From the NCBI GenBank assembly GCA_947095585.1, contig OX352763.1:24353462-24417461 (forward strand): a stretch of 64,000 nucleotides of DNA, in the 5' to 3' direction. Shown here one piece after another: positions 41,171-52,091 of the stretch. Each line of letters begins with the position of its first letter. Positions within the stretch are counted from its first letter, which is position 1. This DNA is from Nephrocerus scutellatus (lineage: Eukaryota > Arthropoda > Insecta > Diptera > Pipunculidae). The position numbers and the translations under genes were made by a program. The notes beneath the pieces are model-generated. The model saw only the letters and a list, made by a program, of their open reading frames with translations, was not told the origin of the DNA and made no database searches.

Positions 41171-44100
41171 CTATTTTTCAGCATTTATAGTGAATTCAGT
41201 ATACTTTTGGTTTTTGGAGAATTTACATGAAAAATGTTTATGCGTTTTAATGGAATAATTATAAAAGATAAATAAATAAATGTATAGAAACTGAATTTTT
41301 TCGACTATCGATTGGGAAATGTTCTTTGTTATAAATTAGGAGAATAACAAGTATTGCTAGTGTACATTTACAAGAGAGTACTATATAACAAAACAAAACC
41401 TAACCTCAACACCCCATCTAATTTTAAAGAAAGTATATACATTAACGTTTTAGTTTTCGGTTTAGAATAATCAATTTTATTTGTGTTGTAACTATAACCT
41501 ACACTAGAGGTCTTTGTTGAAATGAGAGATAACTTTAACTTTGTGAAAATCACTGAAAATTCATTTTTGTAATTATGTTAATGTTAATAAAAATGTATAT
41601 TTTCATTTATTACTGCACAGTGCAAGCCACAACCACTAAAAAAAATAAATTTTCACACGAAAGGCGACGCCAAACATCCTGTATATATAACTATAGCAAG
41701 TATACAGATTTTGCTCATCTCATTGATTATCTAGAATCTATATTCTGAATACATAAATTATTTTATATGTATAGTGTTAGCAGCACAACACCGTGGATGA
41801 CTGCAATGAATCAATGTTATCTGAATGTTCCGGTGTGATCTTCTTTAACACTCAACCATTACCACAACTAATAAAATAAAATAAACATCCTGTAGGTTCA
41901 TGTTGTTGATGGGCAACCATCAACCAAGCAACGTTAACCCAGATATCAATTTCACTGCTTCACCGTAAATGAATTTCGCGAAATGGAAGCTTTTTCATTT
42001 GCAATTCAAATGAATCTCATAACTGATGGATATCGACCAAATTGTGGCCACCACGACGAGAATGATAGAAATGCACAAGAAGTTGAGTCGTTTTTCTTCG
42101 TTTGTTTAACATTTTATCGTGCACTTGAATTTAATTAAAAAAATTATAATTAACATAAAATCGAAATTTAAGGAATTTTGTTAACCTTATTCCTAATATC
42201 CTCTTGGACAGAATACAATCGATCTTAAGAAGTTCCATGTAGCTGTACAAAGTTATAACTTAATTACTTTGAACATAAATCTTGTGAAATCATCGCTACT
42301 GTATATAGCTAACAAACTGGCTTCTCTACCATATTAGGTACCAATCATCTTGAGTTGGGCGTAATAGATATTAAAGATTGTTGTTGATGATATTCAATAT
42401 ATAACAAAATGTTTACTTTGTAATAAATGGATAAAGTTAGCAACACTTTATGAGTGAAAAGTTTACATCATCTAACTCTATTAAACAACCCCAAGTTCTC
42501 GTTCTAACTACTCACGAAAACCCGGTTAATTAACTTCAAATGAACACATATAGGTGTTAGGAATGATGGAAGCACAATAAACTCGTATACTCCTATATAG
42601 TAAATGCCAGCAGCGTACTTCAGTTAAACGGCTGCAATTAATTTATCTCATGTGAAAAACTCTTCTCATATATGATAAATGCTGCTACGTGTAAGAGACG
42701 TACGTAGGAGTCGGGATAATTGAAAAAAATAAACTTCAACTCCAGGGTGTACAAAATAAATATGAATTATCGTCACGCGAGAAATACTCGTAAGTACGAT
42801 TAATGGCAGGGATAATGCAATTATTATTGTTGGAAAAGTTATATGAACTGGGATAATTGTGTTTCGGTATCGGTATCATATAAGTTATTAATGGAACTTA
42901 CTATAAGATTGCTAAGATATAAAAGCTATACACAGGCAGGTGACCTTATGGGGCATTATCGCCTATAATGTCTAAAATACAAGGGATATTTTTTAAGTTC
43001 ACGCAATGGTAGCGACTTTTTGGCTTATAATCTATTTACAGGACTACTTGTGAATCCCAAATTATATCCAGTATTATATTCAATACACATAAAAGTTGTC
43101 TGTATGTACAAAAATAAGGAAAATAAAAACGAGAACAACAGGGAGAGCTAAAGTGTGAGTTTAAATTGCAATATTTACTCAAGAAACAACTCAAGGAACT
43201 TTTTTCGGGCACATTGCAGGTAAATATTTTCTAAGCAACGAATAAACTTACAATAAAAGAAAAGGTTCTGTAGGTTTGTGTTCTTATAGGCAAAGGGTCA
43301 ATAGTGAAAAAGGCAACTAAATTGGTAGCAACAAATTTATTTGCCTTATCCAGGAAATCATTAATTTTATGCATCACTTCTTTAGAATTCATCCCACATC
43401 GTCAAACACAAAATCACACAATAAAGTTGTGCAAATAAAAAATCTTCAGCCACAAAATTATGTATCCTTTCAAATGAAAATGAAGGCAAATTTAGAAAAG
43501 GGCGCAGAGACACTTTTCATCAACTGGTTGATTTTCCAATAAATATTGGATTTTTCATCTTCAGAGAAAATCATTTCGGTTTATGAAAGTTAAGGGAAAT
43601 ATTACTATAAACCTTCGGTATTTTTTCGATCTACTTATGTTTCAAATTAACCAGCGGAAAACAGAAATGCTTGGTCGAAATTTTCTTACTGACCTGTATC
43701 ACTAAAAGGCGGAGAGTCCTTGTTGAGGAGGAATCAGAGGAAACATGTGTCGACAAATTTGTGCAAATTCCTTATACAGGCCTTTAACAATACTCAACTT
43801 GTATATTGTAAACAAAGTTTTTCAATCCAAACATTCAATAACCTGCAATCAAAACTTACATCAGATATACGTTAAGGATGACATATAATCTTTCCTAGAG
43901 AATAATATACGAACAGTCGTTGAAGTATTGAAAAGGTACCACAGAAACAATGGCAAAAGATGTCTAAGTTAAAAAGAAATGACTTCTATTGTCCAATTCG
44001 ACTTGAACTCGAATTTCTGGTATTCCGATTACTAAATAAGTGAAAAGAGGTCGGTAATCGAAGAGGATCCAGTTCGAAAAGTCATTTGCTTTAGGATTAA

Positions 44101-44856
44101 TTAAGAATGGCGAAAACCAGGTCCATTTGAGTTTAATATTGTTCCCAATTGGACGACATCCGCTAGAAATCGAGAATTTTGCATGAGGCCATCACTTAAC
44201 CCTGATTGTGAGGAGCCAAATAGAATCAAGACGTTTTCCATAATATCTTGAAAATATACTCGAATGGAATGTAAATCTGATAAAGCCAAACGTGCAAGAT
44301 ATGTTTAGAGGAGTCTCAGCGAGAATCCTAACATTGAAGCTGACAGGATCCGAGTGAAAATGTATGATTTTAAAACGTCCCGCAAACGTCCATTGCTCAA
44401 CCTCAATCTATAAGTTAAGTTTTAAAGCATTATTGGGAACATCATCTGGTCAGAATAATATAATAAAATACTTTGCGGCGAATAAAATTAAATATTCGTA
44501 TGTCGGACAAGGACTCACAGCTTAATAAATTTCAAACTCATTTGGACTGTAGACAACTGCACTTGTTTTGGTTTGCATTTGCATTGTTGAAACTCTCTAC
44601 AATACAACAAAAGCATTCATGTGATAAACAACGCAACGACGAAACTTTTGAGACGTCCGCATAACCTACAAACAATTCAAGGAACATCCATTTATCATGG
44701 AGGTCAATTAGAAAATATATAAATAATTGACAACAATTATTTTGGCTCGTTATCGTAGAAAAATTTTAGTGCAACTGCAATTTTATGTTCATTAAGACTT
44801 ATGTTGCTATTTGGAGTTTCGCCATTCATTTAAAACTGTGACTATGACAAAGTTAC
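41171..44856. other. Long intergenic stretch, no gene recognised
   Basis: 3.7 kb, mostly AT-rich. Frames at 41368-41553 (-), 44101-44289 (-) and 44473-44664 (+) lack known motifs. 43640-44340 is less AT-rich and reads like very old coding or TE sequence, but I could not identify it. Confidence 0.4.
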
Positions 44857-44857
44857 A

Positions 44858-45240
44858 ATAATAATATTCGGCGCGACAGACCATTGCGGTCCAAGGCTTA
44901 GCTTCTCGTAACCATTTGTGTTGAGCATGTATATTTTGCACACAAATGGAGGGGACCGATGGGAAAGAAACAGAGTCTGTTATTAAAGGACAAACTGCTA
45001 CTGCTTCTTATAAGCCTACAATTTTAGAAAACGGAATGCGTGTTAACGTGCCTCAGTTTATAAATAAAAGAAGAGGATAAAATTATACAATTTAATGCCG
45101 GATCCGAACGTATAATTGAGAAGCTCTCAGTGAAAAGTTTTATTACTCTCGGTCGTTTCTCAGACTTTCGCGAGAGTTGGGGCACCGTGAAAAATACTTT
45201 TGGTGTTACTGGGATTTGAACCATGAACCTCCTGCTCAAA
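44858..45240 (-). repeat. SINE copy with internal insertion
   Basis: Minus strand: B box GGTTCAAATCC (45222-45212), then the cacggtgccccaactctcgc and agcttctcaattatacg blocks, an extra ~130 bases at about 44959-45088, then tttgtgtgcaaaatatacat and the 3' ggaccgcaatggtctgtcgc block with an (ATT)n tail near 44858-44866. The A box is lost. The extra segment has no counterpart in the copies at 13246 and 29980. Confidence 0.65.
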
Positions 45241-45334
45241 AATCCCTTATCTTCCATATATCTGATGTAAGTTTTGGCAAAGTTATGCGTTAGTAATAAT
45301 CGCTGCGTAACAGAAAAAAAAACCAAATTAAAAT

Positions 45335-45425
45335 TATTTATGTAATTTCCCTAATTAGAGATATGTACACATGTGTGTAAAGTTTGAATAAAATCGGGTT
45401 AATTTTGAAAAAATGTGTGAGTGTG
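45335..45425 (+). repeat. Composite repeat fragment, left module
   Basis: tacacatgtgtgtaaagttt and aataaaatcgggttaatttt match 1624-1690 of the composite repeat. Ends near gtgtggggactc. May be the left part of a copy whose right part is at 46340-46530. Confidence 0.5.
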
Positions 45426-45509
45426 GGGACTCGAAAAGATTGACTTGTAATATATGATGATGTAATATGAAATCGTGCAAAATAACTTTGATAACGATAT
45501 TTTATACAA

Positions 45510-45665
45510 AAGACCACCTCAAGACCGGCTCAAGACCCACATTAAAAACACCTAAAGACCATCTCAAGACCACACTCAAAAACGGCTTAGTACCCTATTA
45601 AAACCCAATTGAAAACCCTCTCAAAACCTCCTCAAGACCACCCAAAGAACCCTCAAGACCCCCAT
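45510..45665 (+). repeat. Degenerate minisatellite (ctcaagacca)
   Basis: Irregular 12-15 bp units such as acctcaagacc, gctcaagaccc, cctaaagacc and tctcaagacc. Related in sequence to the array at 6938-7105 read on the opposite strand. Confidence 0.55.
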
Positions 45666-45699
45666 AAGCCAGACAAGGCACAGCACGTGGCTTACCTAG

Positions 45700-46330
45700 G
45701 ATACCTGGAGGCGGATTGGAGAACGTAAGCTACTTAAAGCTCGTATTGTAGATACCCAAGCAGCAGCGAGAATCGAACTAGAGTCCCTGTATCGAAGGAA
45801 AATTAGAGAAGTGCAGCGTAGTTTAAGACGTGACAAACGTAATTATATTAACATCCTGGCCTCACAAAACAGAGAAAGCAGCGATGACGTGCGATAGCAC
45901 AACCGTTTAGAGAATCACGAAAGAGCTGATAGGTGGTCATCACTCTAGCCAAACGACCGGTTATGGTGCCGTACTCGTTTCAGATGAGGATCAGCTCAAG
46001 CGATGGAAGGAGCATTTTTCTACGATCCTTAACCGTGTATTCGCCAACGATATGCACCCAAATCAAAAGGAGCTGCCAGAAATAACAATTTCCCGAATTT
46101 GCACCTCAACTCCCAGTAAAGATGAGATCGCTACCGCGATCAACGCACTAAAGAACAACAAGTCGGTAGGACTAGATGGTATACCCGCAGAGCATGCGGC
46201 TCCAACGACATCGGCAGAGCTTTTATATCCTCTTGTACAGAGAGCTTGGGAGACAAAAAGTTTCCCCGACGAGTGGAAGAAGGGAATGATTATCAAAATC
46301 GGTTTACTTGACAAAAAAATGATAAGATAG
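45700..46330 (+). mobile_element. LINE family G (RTE-like), linker and RT start
   Basis: RKLLKARIVDTQAAARIELE and REVQRSLRRDKRNYINILAS (about 45728-45860) match the basic linker between endonuclease and RT. In another frame QLKRWKEHFSTILNR near 45989-46030, then 46052-46330 open with SKDEIATAINALKNNKSVGL, DGIPAE, LLYPLVQRAWETKSFPDEWK and GMIIKI. The frame ends where the RT core should start. Distinct from family E by sequence. Truncated at both ends. Confidence 0.7.
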
Positions 46331-46339
46331 CTTATAAGA

Positions 46340-46530
46340 TAGCTTTGTTAAAAAATTATATGGAAGCCACTCGTCTCTTAGGTCACTTCCAAATTTTTAC
46401 CAAAATTACATGTGTTTTTAAATAAAATCGTTTTAGGAAGTGGAGTAAATATTGATTACAAGATTTGGTCAGCCATAAACAAACAAACAAACACATCCGG
46501 AAGCGAACTTAATGTAGAGAGTTAAAAATG
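46340..46530 (+). repeat. Composite repeat fragment, right module
   Basis: tatggaagccactcg, cttccaaatttttaccaaaa, ttaaataaaatcg, aaatattgattacaagattt, a (caaa)n run where other copies have (CAGC)n, and gcgaacttaatgtagagagt. Parallel to 1679-1860 in order and spacing. Confidence 0.5.
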
Positions 46531-46893
46531 AGATCGCGTGCATTACAGTACACTTTGTTGTAAAACTTTCTTGCTGGCTAAATTAATACACGAAATTTAC
46601 AACAATAAGTAAACATGCATAAGAAATACATAATATAAGATGAAGGGTAGTGATAGTCTAAAACCACAAATTTCTTGCTTTCGGTTTTAAGACTATGGGA
46701 CTATGGCATTTCTTTAAGGTAAAGTACGAAGTAAACGACTAACGACACCCATTATTTCTATGATCGAATGAGCAACAATGTACAACAATTGTATCAGTCT
46801 ATTTGCTGTTAAGGGAACTTTCTAAAGATACAAGGCTGTAATATGGTAATAAATAGATAGAGAATACAAATCCACACCATTTTCCTCTGTTTT
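46531..46893. other. Intergenic, nothing recognised
   Basis: AT-rich spacer with no supportable feature. Confidence 0.4.
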
Positions 46894-47157
46894 TCAAGCG
46901 AACATCCAGTCAAACAGAGCTGATATTGACGTGCAACACTCACTGTTGACGTGCAAAAACTTTATTGGTGCTTCCAACTGTGTATTTTCAATTGCTTGCT
47001 GACTAGCAGGAATCCGTCTTGAATTCAATAAAGCACAAGTGATATTCTCGAAATTGTCACATCCAAATGCATTGAATCCGCAACTGTGGCCTGCCACATC
47101 CTTAGTGGTACTCAAAGCTACACAAGTACCGCCAAACGAGCCACAAAATTTACGCAA
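46894..47157 (-). CDS. Cysteine-rich reading frame, unidentified
   Basis: 87-codon open frame with seven cysteines (residues 5, 12, 26, 33, 41, 74, 75), beginning RKFCGSFGGTCVALSTTK and including GHSCGFNAFGCDNFENITC. Cysteine-rich frames rarely arise by chance in AT-rich spacer, and the CG...FGC spacing faintly recalls small secreted insect immune proteins such as Diedel, but the pattern is incomplete. There is no hydrophobic leader in frame; an upstream exon would have to supply it. A splice acceptor just upstream is not obvious. It could be a decayed exon or chance. No function is assigned. Confidence 0.25.
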   Translation of the reverse strand: MRKFCGSFGGTCVALSTTKDVAGHSCGFNAFGCDNFENITCALLNSRRIPASQQAIENTQLEAPIKFLHVNSECCTSISALFDWMFA

Positions 47158-48440
47158 AATAATGGTCGAATCGGATATATCTACGAATACGAATATACAT
47201 TAAGCGCCTTGTTATTCAAACATACGCAACGATGAGTTTTCGTTTGTACTGCGACTACGAGTAGCTTGTCATTCTGATACAGTCTGCATTTAAAAGCTGT
47301 GTGTCCCCAATAACCGTCATTCGTATACAGATTTGCCATAAGCCATAAACGCTGTCAAATCATCAACCGACTTGCTGCATCAAATGCTCTAACGTCTAAC
47401 CTCTGAGGCACAAACAATTTATGAGAGTAGAGCAAATGCTGAAGGCTTCTTCTACGAGTACAACATTCAAGTGATATTGAAAACCAAATCTCGTTGACAA
47501 TTCCATGTTCCCATTCTGACCGGTTGCTTTAGCGGCTCTGTGTGCTTGCATTGACGTTTGAAGCTATTAATTCATCATAAGCATCCTGGCAATTTCATGT
47601 TTTATAGCTACTACAACGCTGCTTCTGTGATGTTGCCGTTTATGTGCAACAAAAGTTTCAAGGATGAAGCTAGAAGATGACCTATTGACATCACAAAAGC
47701 TATTAGGTACTCACGCGATTGTGCTTATCAGATTATTGTATTCCGTTGAACGAATCACTCAACTAAAAGACGAATGACGATGGACATAACCAACATCAAT
47801 AATTAATACAATTGGAATGAGACGACAACAATTCAAGCTTTCTGTGTCGCATTGGCATTGGGAAGTGATTGATGCTACTCGTGTAAATTTGTCGTTACCG
47901 ATGAATACCGCTTACTGATATATACATATATGTGTTTGTGTGATAGTTTTTCTGAAAGAAGCTTTAAGCAAAGTCATTAAATACTTTTCCAAGGCAATAC
48001 ACAAGTATACTAACGTGTTGTAGCAAAGTGTAAGTCATTACAACTGTGTTAAGCTATTAAGTATAAAGTAAAAGTCATCACAGCTTTGTTAAGCTATAAA
48101 ATATTCGAGTAAAGTTTGATGATATTTTTTCTTAATTGCCAAGATAAGAGATTATTGGTCGTACTCTTTACGAGCTTACGAGTTGTAGAACACCACAGTA
48201 TGCATTGTTTAAGCGTACTTTTAGTAATACAATATGACAAGAAAAATCTGAATTAAATGATGGATGACACCTGGTTGTCTACATAGAATAGAAGTCCTGA
48301 ATAACACCCAACGTTCGTGCTATACAACCTCTGACATTCTTTTTAGTAAAAGTTTAACGTTATGTCTTACAAATCGTACCCAAAAATATACCTGCTTTTC
48401 AAATATCAAAAGTGTCACAATACAATACAATACAACAATA
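47158..48440. other. Intergenic, nothing recognised
   Basis: No supportable gene. Two near-repeated aagtcat(t/c)acaactgtgttaagctat phrases lie at about 48030 and 48070, a local short duplication. Confidence 0.4.
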
Positions 48441-48449
48441 GTTCCAACG

Positions 48450-50285
48450 CGGAATTTAATTTAATTTGGCTCAAATTCAAAGTGCATAAGCATGACATTC
48501 ACTACTGCTTGCTATACAGAAGCTCTGATTTAGACAGGATCTCATCTTGTAGTGAGTTAGATACACTGTCTGACTGTATTACTAGAATTTTATCGCTTGA
48601 TCCATTTTCTTAAATCGTCATTGCGGGTAATTTCAATATAAACAATTCTAGTTGGCTTCGCCATTAGGCTTAACAACAACACAAGGAAAGGATGTTGAAT
48701 TATTTGCTGATTTTAACCATCTCACTCAGCTTGTGAATGAGCCCACTCGAATTCCAGACATTGTAAGTCATAACGCTAATACCCTTGACTTGTTTCTTAA
48801 CTCTAACCCTAACAAATATACCGTCAGTGTATAATCACCTCTAGGCTCTTCAGACCATTGTGTTGTATCATCAAATTTCTCGTGGTCGAACCACGTAGTT
48901 AAAGAAAAAACCCATAAAAGTAAATTATGGTTACACGAGAAAGCCGACTGGGATGGGCTCAACAATTTCTTTAGGAATATTAACTGGCCGCTTAACGCCA
49001 ATATTCTAATACGATCACAAACATAATACAGGAGGGTATGAGACAATTTATTTTCTCATTTTCTAGGACAAAGTCTATCAAACCGAAGGAAAATGCTTGC
49101 TATGATTTAAGCTGGAAAGAGGCTACCAGGAACCGTGAAGTATGCTTTCGGTTATATAAAAAAACCCACTGTGGAAAACCGAACCAAATTTAGACGAGTC
49201 TGAACAGAATGCAATGCAAACCTTAGACGAGTCAAATTTGACTATGACCAGAAACTGAGACAAAAAATACTTCAACGTCCCAAAGGAAGTAAAATATGTT
49301 GGTCCTTCGTGAAACGTATAAAAAATACTGCTTCGTCTACAATTCCAGCGCTCATTCACAATGACATTCCAACTGTCAGCTCTATAGACAAGGCCAATCT
49401 TCCTGCTTCACATTTCGCAGCTAGCTCCACGCTACCAGATAGCGCCGGCGGCGAGCCGGTACTTGCAAGAGTCGAATCCTCTATGGGACAGATTCACTTT
49501 CTTACTAGTCAAGTGGCTAGAGTATTGAATGATCTCAACATTCACAAATCTGTTGGGCCTGATGGTATTCCCGCTATAGTTATGAAGAGTTGTTCTTCAG
49601 TGTTGGCATGGCCACTGCGCAGGCTTTTCCATTTCTCTTATTCTTCTGGAGTCGTCACGTCCCAGTGAATTGAAAAACAACCTTTAACCAGCCTATTCCT
49701 AAAAAGGCGAACCGTCATCTCTTTCCTCGTAACGACCAATTGCGCTAACATCCACACTTTCTAAGGTCATGGAAACGCTGATCAAACGTAAGCTTATGCA
49801 ATACCTTGAATCACGTGAAATCCTTAGTGATCAGCAGTACGGTTCTCGTAGGAAACGTTCTACAGGTGGCCTGATGGCTTATCTCACTGAAAAGTGGAAC
49901 CAATCTATTCACAAATTTGGTGAAAGCAAAGTTGTTGCACTCGATATTTCCAAGACATTTGACAGAGTCTGGCATCAAGCTCTTTTGTCGAAAATTAATG
50001 CCTATGGAATTAATAAGGCCCTGCCTAACTGGACTAGTAACTATATTTCTGGCCGTTCAATCCAGGTCGTATTGGACGGTTTCAAATCCAATGTCCAATG
50101 TAAATTAACGCCGATGTTCCTAAAGGCTCTCTGTTGTCGCCGACACTCTTTCTCATTTTCATTAATGATCTCCTTTCCGCTACTTCTAATCCAATTAATT
50201 CTTTCGCTGACGACAGCACTCTTAGCTTTTCATACGATTTGCTCTCTCCACGTCCCTCTTCAAAAACCAAACAATGTTAAACAAT
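48450..50285 (+). mobile_element. LINE family H, copy 1 (Jockey/CR1-like)
   Basis: Endonuclease: WLKFKVHKHDIHYCLLYRSS near 48467, LDTLSDCITRILSLDPFS, IAGNFNINNSSW near 48620-48660, then DLFLNSNPNKYTVSV and a SPLGSSDHCVV block (48835-48870). Linker, then 49309-49668: VARVLNDLNIHKSVGPDGIP near 49517. RT: 49769-50287 with METLIKRKLMQYLESREILS, QQYGSRRKRSTGG, KVVALDISKTFDRVWHQALL (first Asp region) and SNYISGRSIQVVLDGFKSN, then a frameshift into VPKGSLLSPTLFLIFINDLL and SFADDSTLSF (FADD box, near 50197). Stops at 48835 and elsewhere. Cut after the FADD region. No RNase H seen. Confidence 0.78.
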
Positions 50286-50825
50286 GACGTAAATAATTCA
50301 CTCGAACCGGCATTTCAGTGGAAGACATTTGGATAAAGTTAACTAATTAATGGCAAACTCCTTTAACCCGAAATATTTTTTCTTTAAAATTATATTTTAA
50401 ATACTTGCTGTTCTGTTTAAAAATCAAAATTTGGCGCTATTGATGTAAAAGCCTATTAATTTTCTTATTTCTAGCCTTAATTAACATTGTACCTTAATAG
50501 ATAAGAATATGTATTCTTTTTTTTCAAACCATCAAACAATTTTTGAACATTTATTTGCTAAACTATATAGTGGTCCTTATTAATTGAATAGCGTTCGTGC
50601 ATTTTTTGACGGACGTCTATTGATAAAAGAAAGTTGTGGGTCGGATATGGCAACCTCATTTTGTGCAACCAGATACTGGTGGCTTAACTGGGGTCTGGCC
50701 GACACTCAACCCTAAGGAGAGGCGCCGTGTACGCTCTGTGGAGTGGCTTTCGCAGAGTTGTCTTAATGACAGCTATGGGCGGTCAAATTTAATGGAGCCA
50801 CGGAATGCTGCCAATGCTATATGTA
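50286..50825. other. Intergenic, between LINE H and mariner M4
   Basis: AT-rich to 50630. 50636-50800 is less AT-rich and may belong to an older element, but has no recognised motif. Confidence 0.35.
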
Positions 50826-52089
50826 AAGGGTTATCCATTTCGCGGTTTCAAAAGTATAGGGCTGGAATTCGACATCTGTCAAACTAAGTTGTTAAAACAA
50901 TTTTTTTTTTCAGTTGAAAGTCTGACATTTACGAAAATGGATCGCTTAACTATCGCACAACGCTTGAAAATTGTAAAAACCTACTACAAAAATGGTGATT
51001 CTGCCACAGCCACATATCGTGCTTTAAGAGGAGATTATGGTTTTTGGCAAAATTGTGAAGAAATTAGAAGAGACTGGATCGGTTACAGATATTGTAAGGC
51101 CTGTGCATCATCGTTTCGCTCGTACCACTGAAAATAACGCTGCTGTAAGTGAAAGTGTTGCCGAAGACCCGAATGTGTCGATTCCTCGTCGTTCTCAGGA
51201 ATTAGGACTGTCTTACGGCACATTATGGCGTATTTTGCATTTGGATCTACACCTACATCCATATAAAATCAAGCTCACACAACAACTGAAGCCAGCTGAC
51301 CATTCACAACGTCGTAGATACGTCGAATGGGTGCTTGAACAACAGGCGGTGGACGGCGATTTTTCAAACAAAATATTCTTCAGCGACGAAGCACATTTCT
51401 CACTCGGTGGGTATGTTAACAAACAAAATTGTCGTATTTGGGGTTCTGAGAATCCTCAAGTAATTGAAGAGAGGCCATTACATCCACAAAAAGTCACTGC
51501 TTGGTGCGCTCTTTGGTCCGGAGGTGTGATTGGACCTTACTTCTTCGAAAACGACAATGGAACGACTGTCACCATCAATTCGGAGGTTTATGGTCATATG
51601 CTAACCGACTTTTTTTTGCCTGCTATTGAAGAATACGACTTAGAAAATATGTGGTTTCAACAAGACGGTGCCACATGCCACACAACTCGAGCGAATATGG
51701 CTTTATTGCAAGAGACATTTCCTGGCCGCGTAATTTCTCGTCGTGGCGATATCAACTGGCCACCAAGATCACCGCTTGACTTTTTTTTGTGGAGCTACGC
51801 GAAAGACCGTGTTTATGCAGATAAACCTTTAACTCTTGAGCACTTAAAAACCAATATTTGTCAATTTATGGCTGAGATACCGCCCAATATGTGTCAAAAA
51901 GTGGTCAAAAATTACCTCAAAAGAATTGATGCTTGCAACAATTCGCGTGGTGGTCATTTAAATGATGTAGTGTTTCACACATAATGTCAACGTTCAAACT
52001 TTATAATAAAAAAGAAATATCATGATAAAAAATATTTTATATGTGTTTTATTTACGTTTACTTTTGAAACCGCAAAATGGATAACCCTT
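50826..52089 (+). mobile_element. Mariner M4, complete ends, DD41D family
   Basis: 1264 bp element bounded by TA (50824-50825 and 52090-52091). Terminal inverted repeats of 31 bp, 50826-50856 and 52059-52089, start aagggttatccattt and differ at one position. Transposase: ATG at 50937 opens MDRLTIAQRLKIVKTYYKNG, but after GDYG (about 51040) a deletion in the helix-turn-helix section shifts frame. 51037-51984 is then open (315 codons) with SIPRRSQELGLSYGTLWRIL, IFFSDEAHFSLGGYVNKQNC (Asp 1), MWFQQDGATCHTTRANMALL (Asp 2) and WPPRSPLDFFLW (Asp 3). Compared with M1 and M5, four codons (CDLT) are missing before PLDFF, leaving 37 instead of 41 residues between Asp 2 and Asp 3. Encodes no full enzyme, but its ends look usable. 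Confidence 0.88.
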
Positions 52090-52091
52090 TA

